Part shown: positions 46,979 through 58,129 of the stretch, piece after piece
Layout of the letters: every line of letters starts with the position of its first letter
How positions within the stretch are numbered: position 1 is the first letter of the stretch
Assembly: GCA_003996215.1 (NCBI GenBank)
Contig: QJPP01007248.1
Coordinates: 1 to 64,000 of the forward strand
Reading direction: 5' to 3'
Length of the DNA stretch: 64,000 nt
Origin: Jaltomata sinuosa
Lineage: Eukaryota; Streptophyta; Magnoliopsida; Solanales; Solanaceae
Position numbers and translations under genes: made by a program
The notes under the pieces: model-generated
Told to the model about the DNA's origin: nothing
The model's database searches: none
What the model saw: only the letters and a program-made list of their open reading frames with translations

Positions 46979-48363
46979 CTAAGTAGCCAAAAAACCTTCA
47001 GCTGTTATGCTAGTAAAAGGATAAATTGCATTTATGAAAGGGGTTCCAAGAATAATCGGAGGGTATAACTGATTTTTTACCAAGAAAAAGAAATGAGGAA
47101 TGCAAACTTTGTTCTGGCAAATTCGCGTGTTAGGTAATTTATACTTTATATCTAAAGCATGACCTGAAGCAGATCTGACCATATGAGTTGTTTTTTCAAA
47201 ATATTTTGTTGGCACAAGACCTTCTTGAATACAACTTACGTCGGCACCGCTATCAATCATAGCTACCTCAGTTATAGAAAAAGTGTTATCGATTAAAATT
47301 GTGCATTTAACATACCATTTGTGGGCGGTAACGATGTACATCATTCCTAAAAATATATTTTGTCTATTATCAGCATTGATAGGTTTTGCGAAAGTATTAT
47401 CTTCAACAATATTTTTACCTTTGCTATCAGCTGTCTCAATCTGAGTAAGACGGTGATCACATATAATCTGGTTTTGTTTAAGCGTTTTTATTTCTCTTTT
47501 TAAATTTTCAATTTCTCCTTTTAAATCATCAAAGGAAGTATCTCGTATAACAATTGGTTGCCTAACAAGTCTATTATTAACTTCCGACAAAGAATACAGT
47601 GCAGAATATTCAAACTCAAAATCATTTTTTGATTTATCAAAAGAGGTTGAGGAACTGGCTTTGTTATTAGCAGCCAGTTGAATGATTTTTTCTCGTAAAT
47701 TATTATCGGTAACTTCCTTCAGTAATTCTATCACATTATCAGAAGTAATGGTAAGGATGTTCATATCTTCAAATTGAGATTGTAATTTATAAAATTCATC
47801 ATTTTCACAATAACACATATCGACTTGGCATTTACAAGCCTCTAAAGTGGTTGTCTGGTTATTTTCAGAAGATTCTGGTTGATGTATCTCCTCCTGTAAA
47901 CTAGAATCAGAATCATAATCTGACTCAGAGCCCGAGGTGTATAAAAAGTTGTAGATCTTATCATGAATGTCTTCATCCATTTCTAAGGCTTTAAGTTTTT
48001 CAAGCCTACAGTTGGGTGCTATGTGTCCAAATTTTCCACACTTATAGCACTTGATCTTTGTGAGATCACGCCTGGACCTATTCTTTGTAAATCTATGAGA
48101 TTTTCGATGAGCTTTTCGCTCTTCTCGTTCTTCCCTAGACCTTCATCTAGATCTCTTCTTTCGATAATGATTATCTGGATCTGATGTCCTAGATCTTTTG
48201 TGCTTATTAGCAGCGGTATCTGGTAAGCCGAATTGGGTACAAAAATCTCCTAGCTGGGATCTTTCTCTAAGCTTATCAATCTTAAGCTGTCTGGATAATT
48301 TTAATTCGTTGCACAAGTTGATACCTTCTTGAGTGCAAACTCCTATAAGTTTTGCATAATTCT
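46979..48363 (-). pseudogene. EPRV copy A capsid C-terminus and aspartic protease
   Basis: Reading on the minus strand from the truncated edge: end of the capsid domain (LIGVCTQEGINLCNE), then a basic Arg/Lys-rich stretch with one TGA near 48145. A complete zinc knuckle CYKCGKFGHIAPNC follows at about 48010-48055, then an acidic Ser/Asp-rich region. A predicted coiled coil (about 47430-47530) precedes the protease with MIDSGADVSC (about 47240-47270) and IILGTPF (about 47045-47065). It stops at 46979. Confidence 0.85.
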
Positions 48364-50063
48364 GATAAAAAGGTGATTATTTTTTTGATTTTTTTTATCC
48401 ACCAGATTTTGATAGAGCAAGAAATCAAATATGTTGATGAAATTCTATCACTAATTCAAAATGAGGGTTCAATAGAAGAAGAAACATGCAAGGAGATTTT
48501 TGAATAATGTATTCACAACGTAGGTTTGAAACAAGGATAGAAAATAATTTTAATTATTCGTAGTGTTTTTCTTTCTCGAGAAAAAATAAATTTATAAGTT
48601 TGGTGATTTCTTTTTTTCAAATACAAGTATGTACTATATGTATCTATAATCCCTTGATTATATGTTATTTTGAGGTTTTGCATAATTATAATATAAAGGT
48701 AATTGACCTTTTTTATTTTCTATTATCCTTTTAATATCATATTTTGACGGAGTAAGAGACCAAACATGTTGATGGAATATTTGTATTTGAATTAAAAAAT
48801 AAAATTTTAAAATTGAATATGAGATAAATTATATTCGATAGAGGTAAAAGTGTTTAATATCAATTTTAAACCATAATCGCTTTTAACAAATTAGATTATA
48901 TTGAAGTCTTTCTCTAATTTATATTTTATTTTGTTATTTCTATTATGCATAACAAAACATATCAATGGTAAAAATGTAAGTAGATAAATTTTTGAACCTG
49001 AGAAAATTTTATCCGAATTTGAATTTAAAATAAATGTGTAAACTTTGTTTAGTTATTTAATAAACTTTTAAAATTTTCAATTTAAATTGAAAGATATAAC
49101 AAAAATACTTGATATTGAAAGAAACATATTAAATAAATGAGAGATAAGAATTATATTTTAAATATGTAAGTTTTATTTAGTTATTTATTAAATTTTTAAA
49201 ATTTTCAGTTTAAATTGAAAGATATAATAAAAACGATTAATATGAAAAAGAATATACTAAATAAATGAGAGATAAAAATAAAAATTAAAAGTTCAAAATA
49301 ATATGTACTAACCTTTTCAGTGGGATATTAGTCTTGAACAAGATTTTACCTTTTAAAGGAGTAATTATAGGATTTTAACATATTTTATTTAAAAGAAAAG
49401 ATTTAGTGATATGCAAATATAATACCACAAATTTTATTATGTTCAACACATTTCAAAATTTTGTTTTACTCTTTTATTTTTTGTTCAATTTTTTTTTTGT
49501 TTAAATAATTTCACAATTTTAAACATATTATTTTAAGTTTTTTAAAATAGAATAGACGTATTTAATTTAAAGGTAAATATTTGGATTGATATTTCAGTAT
49601 TTTAAATATTTTTATTAATTCAAATATATAGATTATAAGAAAAATATGCATTGTATTAAAAAATCAAGGATAAGGAAGAATAATAAATTAATATTCTTTT
49701 AACAAATTGATATGATATTTGAATTTAAATTTAAATTGAATTTGAGTTTGAATGCAGTTCTAGCTTTAGAAAAATAGGGGGTGGGGAATAATATTTTTAA
49801 TTAATTTTAAAAATAAAATAGAGTAATTAGACAAAGTAATACACATTATTATTCATAAATTTTAAATTGAAGAAACATAAACAATAGAATAAAAATTCAG
49901 GAAAAAAGAAAAATCACAAGTAAACAAAATAGATATATCTATTTTATATTAATAAGAAGAGCACTTGATAATTATATTAAGCTATATGATAAGCTAATGA
50001 AAATCAATATTATTAATCTAATAATTTTAAATAGTGAATAATATAATAAAAAATTTCTATATA
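48364..50063. other. AT-rich intergenic DNA, no gene recognised
   Basis: Roughly 80% A+T. It includes an imperfect duplication of about 127 bp (49034-49290). Also, GAGCAAGAAATCAAATATGTTGATG (about 48417) has a diverged echo about 330 bp later (GAGTAAGAGACCAAACATGTTGATG). No domain-bearing reading frame. Confidence 0.6.
49034..49290 (+). repeat. Imperfect tandem duplication, about 127 bp x 2
   Basis: Both units share a TTTAGTTATTTA-TAAA block, a TTTAAATTGAAAGATATAA block and AAATAAATGAGAGATAA. Confidence 0.75.
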
Positions 50064-50212
50064 TATTATAAAGGAGAAGACGAAGCACTAAAAGAAGCCA
50101 AGTGGCAAGCTACTGAGAAGCCACGTGGCAGTTTTTAGGACAACACTTATAATATTTTTAAAATTAATTTATTAGAAATATTTGAATTTGAAAATATTAG
50201 GATTTTAGAAGA
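50064..50212 (+). repeat. 148-bp dispersed repeat, copy 2 (Helitron-terminus-like)
   Basis: Nearly identical to 42869-43016 through ATTAGGATTTTAGA. After it another 105 bp of non-viral AT-rich sequence precedes the viral leader at about 50320. TTTCTATATATATTATAAAG at its start is the Helitron-like feature. Confidence 0.7.
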
Positions 50213-50339
50213 AAAGAAGATTTTAGGTTAAGTTAAACCTAGGAATCTTAAAGCTATTTTATAAACTTTTATCTCTTTCAAATGATATAAAATATATTTA
50301 AATATTAAATTAAATATAATAATGATAGGCTAAGCAACT

Positions 50340-50480
50340 CGTGTTGGACTAACAACAACTTCTACTACTATCAACATGGCTCTGATACCAACAGTTTGGC
50401 AGGATCGCTTCGATTTAACTATAGGTTCGTTTACGAATCATATAATTTAAGGATGAAAAGAACTTTTACGGTTCTAATCT
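50340..50480 (-). other. Inverted leader/PBS segment at the start of copy B1
   Basis: On the minus strand it matches the + strand leader around 57130-57285, including TGGTATCAGAGC (complement of 50379-50390). It joins + strand leader at a shared GTGTTGGACTAACAAC on its left and movement-protein sequence on its right. Confidence 0.75.
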
Positions 50481-50837
50481 AGCCCAAATAATAATATAAA
50501 TCCTGATATTTCTGACATTGAGCAAACTCCTGATGGGACAGTGAAAATCAAATTCACTGACCAAAATTTATTAATGAGTTATGCTGATAATATAGGTTTT
50601 CCTTCTAGAATGTTTAGATCTAACTCATCTTATATATCTCCTGTTGATTATGTTGTTGATATGCCTTCTAGAACGTCTACTTCTCAGATTAGAGAAGAAA
50701 ATAATTCTAGAGTATCCACCTCTTATATGAGAGAAGAAAAAAGACTTGATAATATCAAAATTGAAAATCATATAGTTACCCCTGATATGGACCCTACTTT
50801 ATCTGAAATGGACTTTTCAAATGGTTTACATGGATAG
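50481..50837 (+). pseudogene. EPRV B1 movement-protein C-terminal part
   Basis: The frame is open from about 50481, with no start of its own, to TAG at 50835-50837. It is rich in Ser, Asp and Arg (SSYISPVDYVVDMPSR). Its stop overlaps the capsid start by 8 nt (ATGGATAG), the compact junction seen between caulimovirid genes. The same segment recurs at 59800-60163. Assignment to the movement protein rests on its position before capsid and on the circular layout. Confidence 0.6.
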
Positions 50838-53088
50838 ATCAGAACTTATTGATTTTAGACCGGGGTCGCCGTTAAGAAAGAAAATTTCAAATGAATTTTT
50901 TCAGCCCAAATGGGAATCATTTAGAAAATAGTTCTTCAAAAATTTGAATAATAATCAACAAACATTCTTTCAAGAAGATTTTTATAATGATCTTTCTAAA
51001 GCAAATAAAGCTATAACTTTTGTACCATGGTTTATGACGAAATATGTTTATAACTATATTTCTATGTTAGAACAAGATTATAAATTATCTGATGGTACAA
51101 TTACCAAACCTCTCCTACCTCCTCAATAATCTTTTCAAATTGAAAAAGATAATAAAATTGTATATTTTACTGCATTTGCAGAGCTGTTTGATGATAATGA
51201 CACTGCTCTTATTACTTCTAAGCATGTTAAAATTTTAATAAGACAAAACAATTACACGAATGTATATGTGAGTATTTTAGGAGAACATATTCTTTCTTTA
51301 CATGATAAAATTAGTCATTTATGTTCTGAATTAGAGAAGTTCAAAATCCCTGATAAAGGAAAGGAGAAGGATACTCCTACTATCCAACCCCCTCCAGAAA
51401 ATAAGGACTTTAAATTATCAAAGCTTGATAATATTGAAAGATTGCTTCAAGAAATGTTCCAGGGGTTAAGTATTAATCCTCTCCAACTAAGTGAAAGTGA
51501 GGCCACTGATAGGAATAATATTCCGGATGAGATTAATAAAATATCAGAAAAACATGCTAGAAAACCAGTCCAAAGGATGTATTACTATCCTAGGCCGACT
51601 CCTCAAGATATCCTTCTTGAAGAACAAGAATATTACGTCTCTAATAGTTTTAATGGGACAGAAAATTATGAATGGAATATTGATGGTTTTACTGATAGAC
51701 AAATTTATACTCTGGCTCATAGAATTCTTATGTATAGTACGATTTGCAAGGCCAACAAGAATTCTGAAAAGGATACAGCCAACATGATTATTGCTGGATT
51801 TACAGGCCAATTAAAGGGGTGGTGGAATAATTATCTCTCAGAATCCCAATGTATAGCCATTTTAAATGCCGTTAAGGATGAAAATGGAATGATTCCAAAT
51901 GTAGTCTACACCTTGGTCCTAACCATTATAGAACATTTTTCTGGTAGATGGTCGGATAATAGTGAAACCATTAGGACTATGCTCCAAAACCTTAGATGTA
52001 AAACTCTTACGTCATTTAGATGGTACAAAAATGTTTTCCTATCCAGAGTTATGGAATTACCTGAGTGTAATAGCTCTCATTGAAAATTCAAGTTTATAGA
52101 CGGACTCCCTGCTTTATTTGCAGAAAGAGTTAGGAAGGCCCTTAGAGGAGATGGGGTGAGTATTAATTACGATGACTATACTTATGGAAAACTTATAAGT
52201 GTTTGCACCCAGGAAGGTCTCTCTTTGTGCAATGAGATTAAGTTGAATCAATAAATTAAAAGATATCATTTGAATGAGAAACAACAATTAGGAGAATTTT
52301 GTGAACAATTCGCAATCGATATGCCTGAATCTTCTAAAAAGACTAATAGACATAGAGGAAAAAGAGATTATAAGGAAAAGCCTCATAGGCAGTACAGAAA
52401 AAAGAAACGCTTAGACAAGCGTGAAAAGAGAAAAATGGATTATAAAGGGGAAAAGGAGTTTTATAAGAGTAATAAATCAAATGCATGCCACAAATATGGT
52501 AGAATAGGCCATTATGTAAGAGATTGCAAGGTCAAGGATAAGATTAAAAACCTTGACCTAGAGGAAAATATTAAGGATTCTTTATATAAAATCCTCCTTA
52601 ATTCTTCTTCGGAAAATTCTAGCCAAAACAATAGTGGCGGAGAGGAATCCTCTACAAGTGAAGACCTAAAAGTTCTTCATGAAGAAGACTGCATGTCCTC
52701 ATCTGAGGAAGAATGTACGTCTTGCCAGATTGGTCAACCTTGTGATAATAAAGACAAGGATGAATTCTATCAGTTGTATTCTCAGTTCAAAGACTTAAAT
52801 ATCAATGTCATCAGTAATGATAATTGGATGGAAATACTGAAGATGATTGATGATCCAACGTTAAGGTCCCAAATTATTGACAAAATTGGTAATACCAGCA
52901 CCTCCACTAGTAATACTAGAATTCCTAAAGAAAATTCCGCTCATCATAATGCTTATACCATGGAAGAAGTAAGGAGACAACTAAAACTTAGGTCTCAAAG
53001 GGATCATATTCGCACTACAATTCAAGACTTGATTGAGGAGTTAATAATCTCAAAAAAGAAATATCTTCTCTGTAAAATCATAATATGA
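50830..53088 (+). pseudogene. EPRV B1 capsid protein with damaged zinc knuckle
   Basis: ATG at 50830 opens a frame of about 750 codons interrupted by TAG 50929, TAA 51127, TGA 52081 and TAA 52252. Compared with copy B2, each is one C-to-T or G-to-A change. The central capsid domain (about 51560-52240) has YYYPRPTPQDILLEEQEYY, GWWNNYLS and SVCTQEGLSLCNE. A Lys/Arg-rich segment follows, then the knuckle CHKYGRIGHYVRDC (52486-52527). There the second Cys is Tyr (TAT at 52495-52497), whereas B2 has Cys. The acidic Ser/Glu tail ends after a frameshift near 53040. Capsid encloses the viral DNA and the knuckle binds nucleic acid. Confidence 0.85.
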
Positions 53089-53141
53089 TTCTTGATGAAA
53101 GAATTAGTTATATAGAAAATAAAGACAATGGGAAATAGGTT

Positions 53142-53661
53142 ATGGTTGAAGATAATCTCCCTGATATTCCTGAAGATAATCTTCCTGATATCCCTAATGA
53201 ATTTACAAATAATAAGAATTTATTTTTAGAAACTATCGAGCTAATTACGGCTCATAAACCTTTGGCAAAAATAACTCTTTTTATTGATTATAACTTAAAA
53301 AAAGATTTTATTGCTTTTATTGATAGCGGAGCTGATTTAAATTGCATTCAAGAAGGATTAATTCCGTCAAGATATTTTAAGAAAACTACACATAGTCTTC
53401 GAAATGCTAGCGCTCATAAAATGAATATTTAATATAAAATTCCTAAAGCATATATATGTACAATAATATATGTATTCCTGAAAGTTTTGTTTTAATAAAA
53501 AATATTTCTAGCGAAATTATTTTAGAAATGCCTTTTTTCTGGCATATTTATTCAAAACTCTCTGGGATGAGACTGGAATAACGGGTACTTTTGAAGGAAG
53601 AAAAATAAGAATAGATTTTATATCTCAACCATTCTCAAAATTCGTTAATGAAGTTAAAGAT
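53142..53661 (+). pseudogene. EPRV B1 aspartic protease remnant
   Basis: It begins with a short repeat (NLPDIPEDNLPDIP), then ITAHKPLAKITLFID and the active site FIDSGADLNC (about 53313-53345). The first frame ends at 53432; the rest, including the flap and C-terminal part, is scattered over other frames with at least one frameshift before RT. Confidence 0.75.
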
Positions 53662-55168
53662 ATGATTTCTTTAAAAAATAAACAAATTAATTTTTTTAAA
53701 AGTGAGATTTGTAGTCTTACCATAGAAGAGACTTTACGAAATCCTAAAATCCAAGGAAAGATTGAGATTTTAAAGAATCAATTCTCCCTACAGATATGTG
53801 GAGATCACCCAAATGTATTTTGGGAAAGGAAAAAACATGTGGTAAGTCTTCCTTATGAGGAAGAATTTTCTGAAAATAATATTCCCACTAAGGCAAGATC
53901 TTGCCAAATGAATTCAGAACATTTAGATTTATGTAAAAGAGAGATTGATACTCTTCTTCAAAAGGGATTAATAAGGCCCTCAAAATCTCCATGATCTTGC
54001 ACTGCTTTCTATGTTAATAAGCAAGCAGAGCAAGAAAGAGGGGTACCCAGACTTGTCATAAATTATAAACCCTTAACTAAAGTTTTAAAATGGATTAGAT
54101 ATCCTATTCCCAATAAAAAAGATTTATTAGATAGACTTCATGAAGCTATAATATTTTCAAAATTTGATTTAAAATCAGGTTATTGGCAAATTCAAATTTT
54201 TGAAGAAGATAAATATAAAACAGCCTTTAACGTCCCAATGGGACAATATGAGTAGAATGTTATGCCTTTTGGGTTAAAAAATGCCCCTTCTGAATTTCAA
54301 AAAATTATGAATGATATTTTTAACTCGTTTAGCAATTTTATCATTGTATATATAGATGATATTTTAGTATTCTCAAAAACCTTAAAAGCGCATTTTAAAC
54401 ATCTTGACCTATTTAAGAAAATTATTATTCAAAATGGTTTGGTTATATCTAGACCAAAAATGCATATTTTTCAAACCAATGTTAGATTCGTAGGTCATAA
54501 TATTGAAAAAGGAAAAATTATTCCCATTCAGAGAAGTATTGAGTTTGCCTCTAAATTTCCTGACGTTATTACTGATAAAACCCAGCTTCAACGTTTCTTG
54601 GGAAGTTTAAATTACATTTCTCCTTTTATAAAGGATCTAGCTAAGGACGACTATATTATATGATAGACTAAGAAAAAGTCCTAAATCTTGGACTGATAAT
54701 CATACAAAAGCGGTCAAGCACATTAAGACAAAGGTTAATAACCTACCATGTCTCACTCTGGCTAATCCGAATTGGCAAAAGATAGTGGAGACAGATGCCT
54801 CTGATATTGGCTATGGGGGAATTTTAAAACAAATCTCTCCTGCTGAAAGACAAGAATACCTCATACAATTCTATTCTGGAAAATTGAATAATAGTCAGAA
54901 AAGTTATGCTAATGCAGCTAAAGAAATTTTAGCCATAGTCAAAAGTATTTTAAAATTCCAGGGGGACTTATATAATCAAAAGTTCATCATAAAAACTGAT
55001 TGTCAAGCAGCTAAATTCATCTTTAATAAAGATGTAAAACAGGATGTTTCTAAATAAATGTTTGCAAGATGGCAAGCTTTATTGGCACCATTCGATTTTG
55101 AAATACATTATAAAAAGGGAACAAATAATAGTCTTCCCGATTTTCTTACTAGGGAATATTTGAGTTAA
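53662..55168 (+). pseudogene. EPRV B1 reverse transcriptase-RNase H
   Basis: The frame starts before SLTIEETLRNPKIQGK and contains CGDHPNVFW and GVPRLVINYKPL. The catalytic YIDDIL is at about 54349-54366. Breaks: TGA 53992-53994 (shared with B2), TAG 54253-54255, a 2-nt loss near 54645, and TAA 55055-55057. RNase H carries ETDASDIGYGG, AKEILAIVK and IIKTDCQAAK. It ends NSLPDFLTREYL, stop 55166-55168. Confidence 0.87.
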
Positions 55169-55196
55169 TAATTCTTTATTTCCTGAATACAGGATA

Positions 55197-56600
55197 ATGC
55201 AGCCATCTGGAAGTTCTTCCTCTAATAGAGGAAGAGGAAGAGGAAGAGGAAAAGTACCCATGAGCAGAAATAATATTTTGGCTCAGTTAGAAAACCAGAG
55301 ACTAATAGCCTCAAACATTGCAGGAACTTCTACAGGTATCTCGGGAATTAATACTGAACACCCAATGTATAAAGAATTCATGGATTTTATACAATCAAGG
55401 CAACCTCAGAATAATGCACCACCGTCATATTCTGCAGTCGTCAATGACGAAGTAGGTGAAAACATTGAGGTATATGATAAGAATGAGAAAGATGAAGTAA
55501 TATTTCTTCTTGAGCCAAGGGATTTACAATGGAGAGAGGATCCTTGGCAAATCATGTCAAGATATTTTGATACGGCATCATATGCTGTTCCAACATACAA
55601 ATACAGAATGCATTATGAAATTATACTCTCATCTATCGGGTCTGCTGAATTCCAGCATTTTTACCCAGCAAATACCAAGAAAGTTTATAACTTTTCAAAA
55701 ATTATTATAAAAAAGATATTTACCCCAGAAGAATGGGTAATCAGCACGACGAAAGAACGAGAATACACACATCCGGAATAAAGAATAGCTGTTACGTTTA
55801 ATTACTGGGATTACATTGAGAGCTTTAATAAAGCTTTATTATATGAGAATGCTAATAAGAAGCATTCATGGTTTATCAAAATATGTTCAAATGTTTTCAA
55901 ACAATATATACCAAATTGGTTCTTCCAGTGGTGGACTTTATATGGTCCAACTCTGAATATCCTCCCAGAAGATTATAAAAAATTATATGCTCAATGGGTT
56001 GATGTCTCGCCCAAGATAATAAAATTACAACAGGAGGACGTATATTTTAAGGGAATATCCATAATGTATATTTTTATACAATTTTCTATCCCATGGATAA
56101 TGAAATGGACAATAGAAGTTCAAACAAATGGAGAAGGATTTCCTTGCTTAAAAAGAAAATTCCATACAAAATTTTGGAGTAAATTACTCCAAAGAGATGT
56201 GGAGGGAAAACTTCATGGACGCGAGATAATAGACTCGATCAATGTGGCTATTGAGACCAGCAAGAACCAAACAGAAGTTATACAGGATAAAGATAATATT
56301 AGTCCTTTTAAACATATAACCAGAAAATTACAGATGAAACAAGGGACTATTTCCAAATCTGAACTTCTTGCCTCATATATGGAAGAAGTTAAAAAAGATT
56401 TAGTAAAAAATATGGGTACAGAATTTTCAGACTGTATATCCATGGCCACTTCTAATGAAGAAGAAGATAACTGTTTAGCAGGAGAATCTCAAAGTATTCA
56501 TAGCACGGAAGAAATGGACATTGAAACATTTTTGCAACAGTTCATAAATCAGATAGAAGAATCTTCTAGCTCAACAAATCCAAAGGGAAAGAGATTGTGA
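55197..56600 (+). pseudogene. EPRV B1 ORF4, transactivator-like, one stop
   Basis: The ATG at 55197 lies 28 nt after the RT stop. The frame of 468 codons has a single TAA at 55779-55781. The N-terminus is Ser-rich then RGRGRGRGK; the core carries EDPWQIMSRYF, SAEFQHFYP, YNFSKI, IPNWFFQWW; the C-terminus is acidic and Ser-rich. Equal length and shared motifs with the copy A ORF4 mark it as the same gene. Function as transactivator/inclusion protein follows from genome position only. Confidence 0.78.
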
Positions 56601-56707
56601 AAGATTAGACATTAACTTTTATAAAGTTAAAATTATTATATGCTTTTTGAATTATTGTAAAACTTTTATAAAGTAGAGGACCCCAATATCGGTCCAATAA
56701 TGTAACA

Positions 56708-56727
56708 TGACGTAAGCACTTACGTCA
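56708..56727 (+). promoter_or_regulatory. as-1-like palindromic TGACG element
   Basis: Two 9-base arms, TGACGTAAG and CTTACGTCA, are separated by CA. TGACG sites of this kind bind plant TGA-type bZIP factors. Confidence 0.8.
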
Positions 56728-57234
56728 TGAACTTTAGATTTTCCTCTCGATCGTTTCTATAAAAAGGGTCACTTCTTATAATTAGAAGGCAGTCTTTGGC
56801 CAACCCTTTCAGTATTACTTCCTTTGTATTCCTCTAGTATTAAAATAAAAATATTGTTGTTGCTTTGTACTTTGGAGAGTTACTGAGGAAGGATCCCCAA
56901 TTAAGGTATTTTTCTTTCATCTTTTATTATTTAAAACTTTTTAAAAGATTTTATAGCTTAAATGATAGGCTAAGCAATTTGTGTTGGACTAACAACAACT
57001 TCAACTATTAAGACATGGTGAGAAAAAGACTGTTCCGATGTCTCTAAGGTCGAGGTAGTATAGTCCAGGGGTAGAAAGAACTTGGCTTAGTCCGGTGTTC
57101 CTGGTAAGGCCCATGTCAGCCATATGGAGGTTATTATTTAGGCTAGATTGGAACCATAAAAGTTCTTTTCATCCTTAGATTATATGAGTCGTAAACGAAC
57201 TTGTAGTTACATCGAAGGGATCCTGCCAAACTGT

Positions 57235-57246
57235 TGGTATCAGAGC
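57235..57246 (+). promoter_or_regulatory. EPRV primer-binding site (TGGTATCAGAGC)
   Basis: Exact complement of the 3' end of plant initiator tRNA-Met and the start point of viral minus-strand DNA synthesis. Inverted copies lie at 50379-50390, 57975-57986 and 63193-63204. Confidence 0.88.
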
Positions 57247-57296
57247 CATGTTGATAGTAGTAGTAGGTGTTGTTAGTCCGACACATCTTAATTTTA

Positions 57297-57809
57297 TGAA
57301 CATCATTAAGAAACATACTATTGTTAAAAACAGTAGAAAAGAGGAATATGATATGTCTCAACAACTAGATCTTCTTAATAAATGGACTATCCCTAAAATT
57401 CAACCCAAGATTATATACCAAATGGGTATTTTTGAAAAAATGGGATTTAATCAAATTGTCAAAAACCACAGAGGAAATTATTACTGTGGACTCTGATCAT
57501 GATACTTTTAGATTACTGTCTGAAAGTGATTTTGCCCCTTATAGAGAAACTCATAGATTTATGCATATTGGATTGGTACAAGTTGCTTTTAAGCCACTCA
57601 CTTTAAGAGGTTTGCCTGAGAGCTTCATAGCAGCTCTAAGGGATGGCAGAAATCAGAATTGGAAAAAATCCTTGATAGGGACGGTTCAAACCAGTTTGGC
57701 CTATGGCCCTGTATATTTTAATGCCTATCCTAATTTACAAATTTCTTTGAATGATGAAAATTCGCTAAACACTTTAATATTAAGTATAAAATTATATGAT
57801 TATGATTAT
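57297..57809 (+). pseudogene. EPRV B1 movement-protein N-terminal part
   Basis: Two frames overlap around a 1-nt insertion in an A run near 57466. Upstream is a Lys-rich start (candidate ATGs 57297 and 57352). Downstream is a 30K-superfamily-like segment with MHIGLVQVAFKPLTLRGLP, NWKKSLIGTVQTSLAYGPVY and LSIKLYDYDYL. It is cut at about 57809, where inverted protease sequence begins. Movement proteins enlarge plasmodesmata for cell-to-cell spread. Confidence 0.75.
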
Positions 57810-58090
57810 TTGCCAAAGGTTTATGAGCCGTAATTAGCTCGATAGTTTCTAAAAATAAATTCTTATTATTTGTAAATTCATTAGGGATATCAGGAAGATT
57901 ACCTTCAGGAATATCAGGGAGATTATCTTCAACCATAACCTGTTTCCCATTGTCTTTATTTTCTATTTAACATGGCTCTGATACCAACAGTTTGGCAGGA
58001 TCGCTTCGATGTAACTACAGGTTCGTTTACAACTCATATAATCTAAGGATGAAAAGAACTTTTACGGTTCCAATCTAGCGCAAATAATAA
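57810..58090 (-). other. Inverted protease and leader/PBS pieces between B1 and B2
   Basis: The minus strand at about 57810-57963 encodes the protease N-terminus (NLPDIP, NKNLFLETIELITAHKPLA) matching 53142-53270. Directly after, 57968-58085 is an inverted leader with the primer-binding site, nearly identical to 50374-50480. Plus-strand RT resumes at 58091. Confidence 0.8.
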
Positions 58091-58129
58091 CCTCAACCAT
58101 TCTCAAAATTCGTTATTGAAGTTAAAGAT

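Larger units (their letters stand above)
43021..48363 (-). mobile_element. Endogenous pararetrovirus copy A (caulimovirid, solendovirus-like)
   Basis: The viral order on the minus strand is capsid C-terminus with zinc knuckle, protease, RT-RNase H, ORF4 (transactivator-like), promoter, leader. The left end (43021) stops about 20 bases short of where the related leader at 63190 reaches its primer-binding site. The right end (48363) is a truncation inside capsid. Movement-protein and capsid N-terminal sequences are absent. The Cys-His motif, reverse transcriptase and ORF4 are in the arrangement of Tobacco vein clearing virus-type viruses. Stops and frameshifts make it defective. Confidence 0.88.
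56601..57247 (+). promoter_or_regulatory. EPRV B1 intergenic region: promoter, poly(A) signal, leader
   Basis: TGACGTAAGCACTTACGTCA (56708-56727) is a near-perfect palindrome of two TGACG boxes, like the as-1 element of the Cauliflower mosaic virus 35S promoter. TATAAAAA follows at 56758-56765, the same as-1-to-TATA distance class as 35S. AATAAA is at 56844-56849, expected for the terminally redundant pregenomic RNA. The leader then runs to the primer-binding site at 57235 and has not been checked for short ORFs. Confidence 0.8.
50320..57809 (+). mobile_element. Endogenous pararetrovirus copy B1, nearly full-length and circularly permuted
   Basis: Order: a leader scrap, an inverted leader segment containing the primer-binding site, movement-protein C-terminus, capsid with zinc knuckle, protease, RT-RNase H, ORF4, promoter, leader, primer-binding site and movement-protein N-terminus. 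Because the movement-protein gene is split between the two ends, the insert is a circular genome opened within that gene. All ORFs are interrupted. It is followed by inverted viral pieces and then copy B2. Confidence 0.85.
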
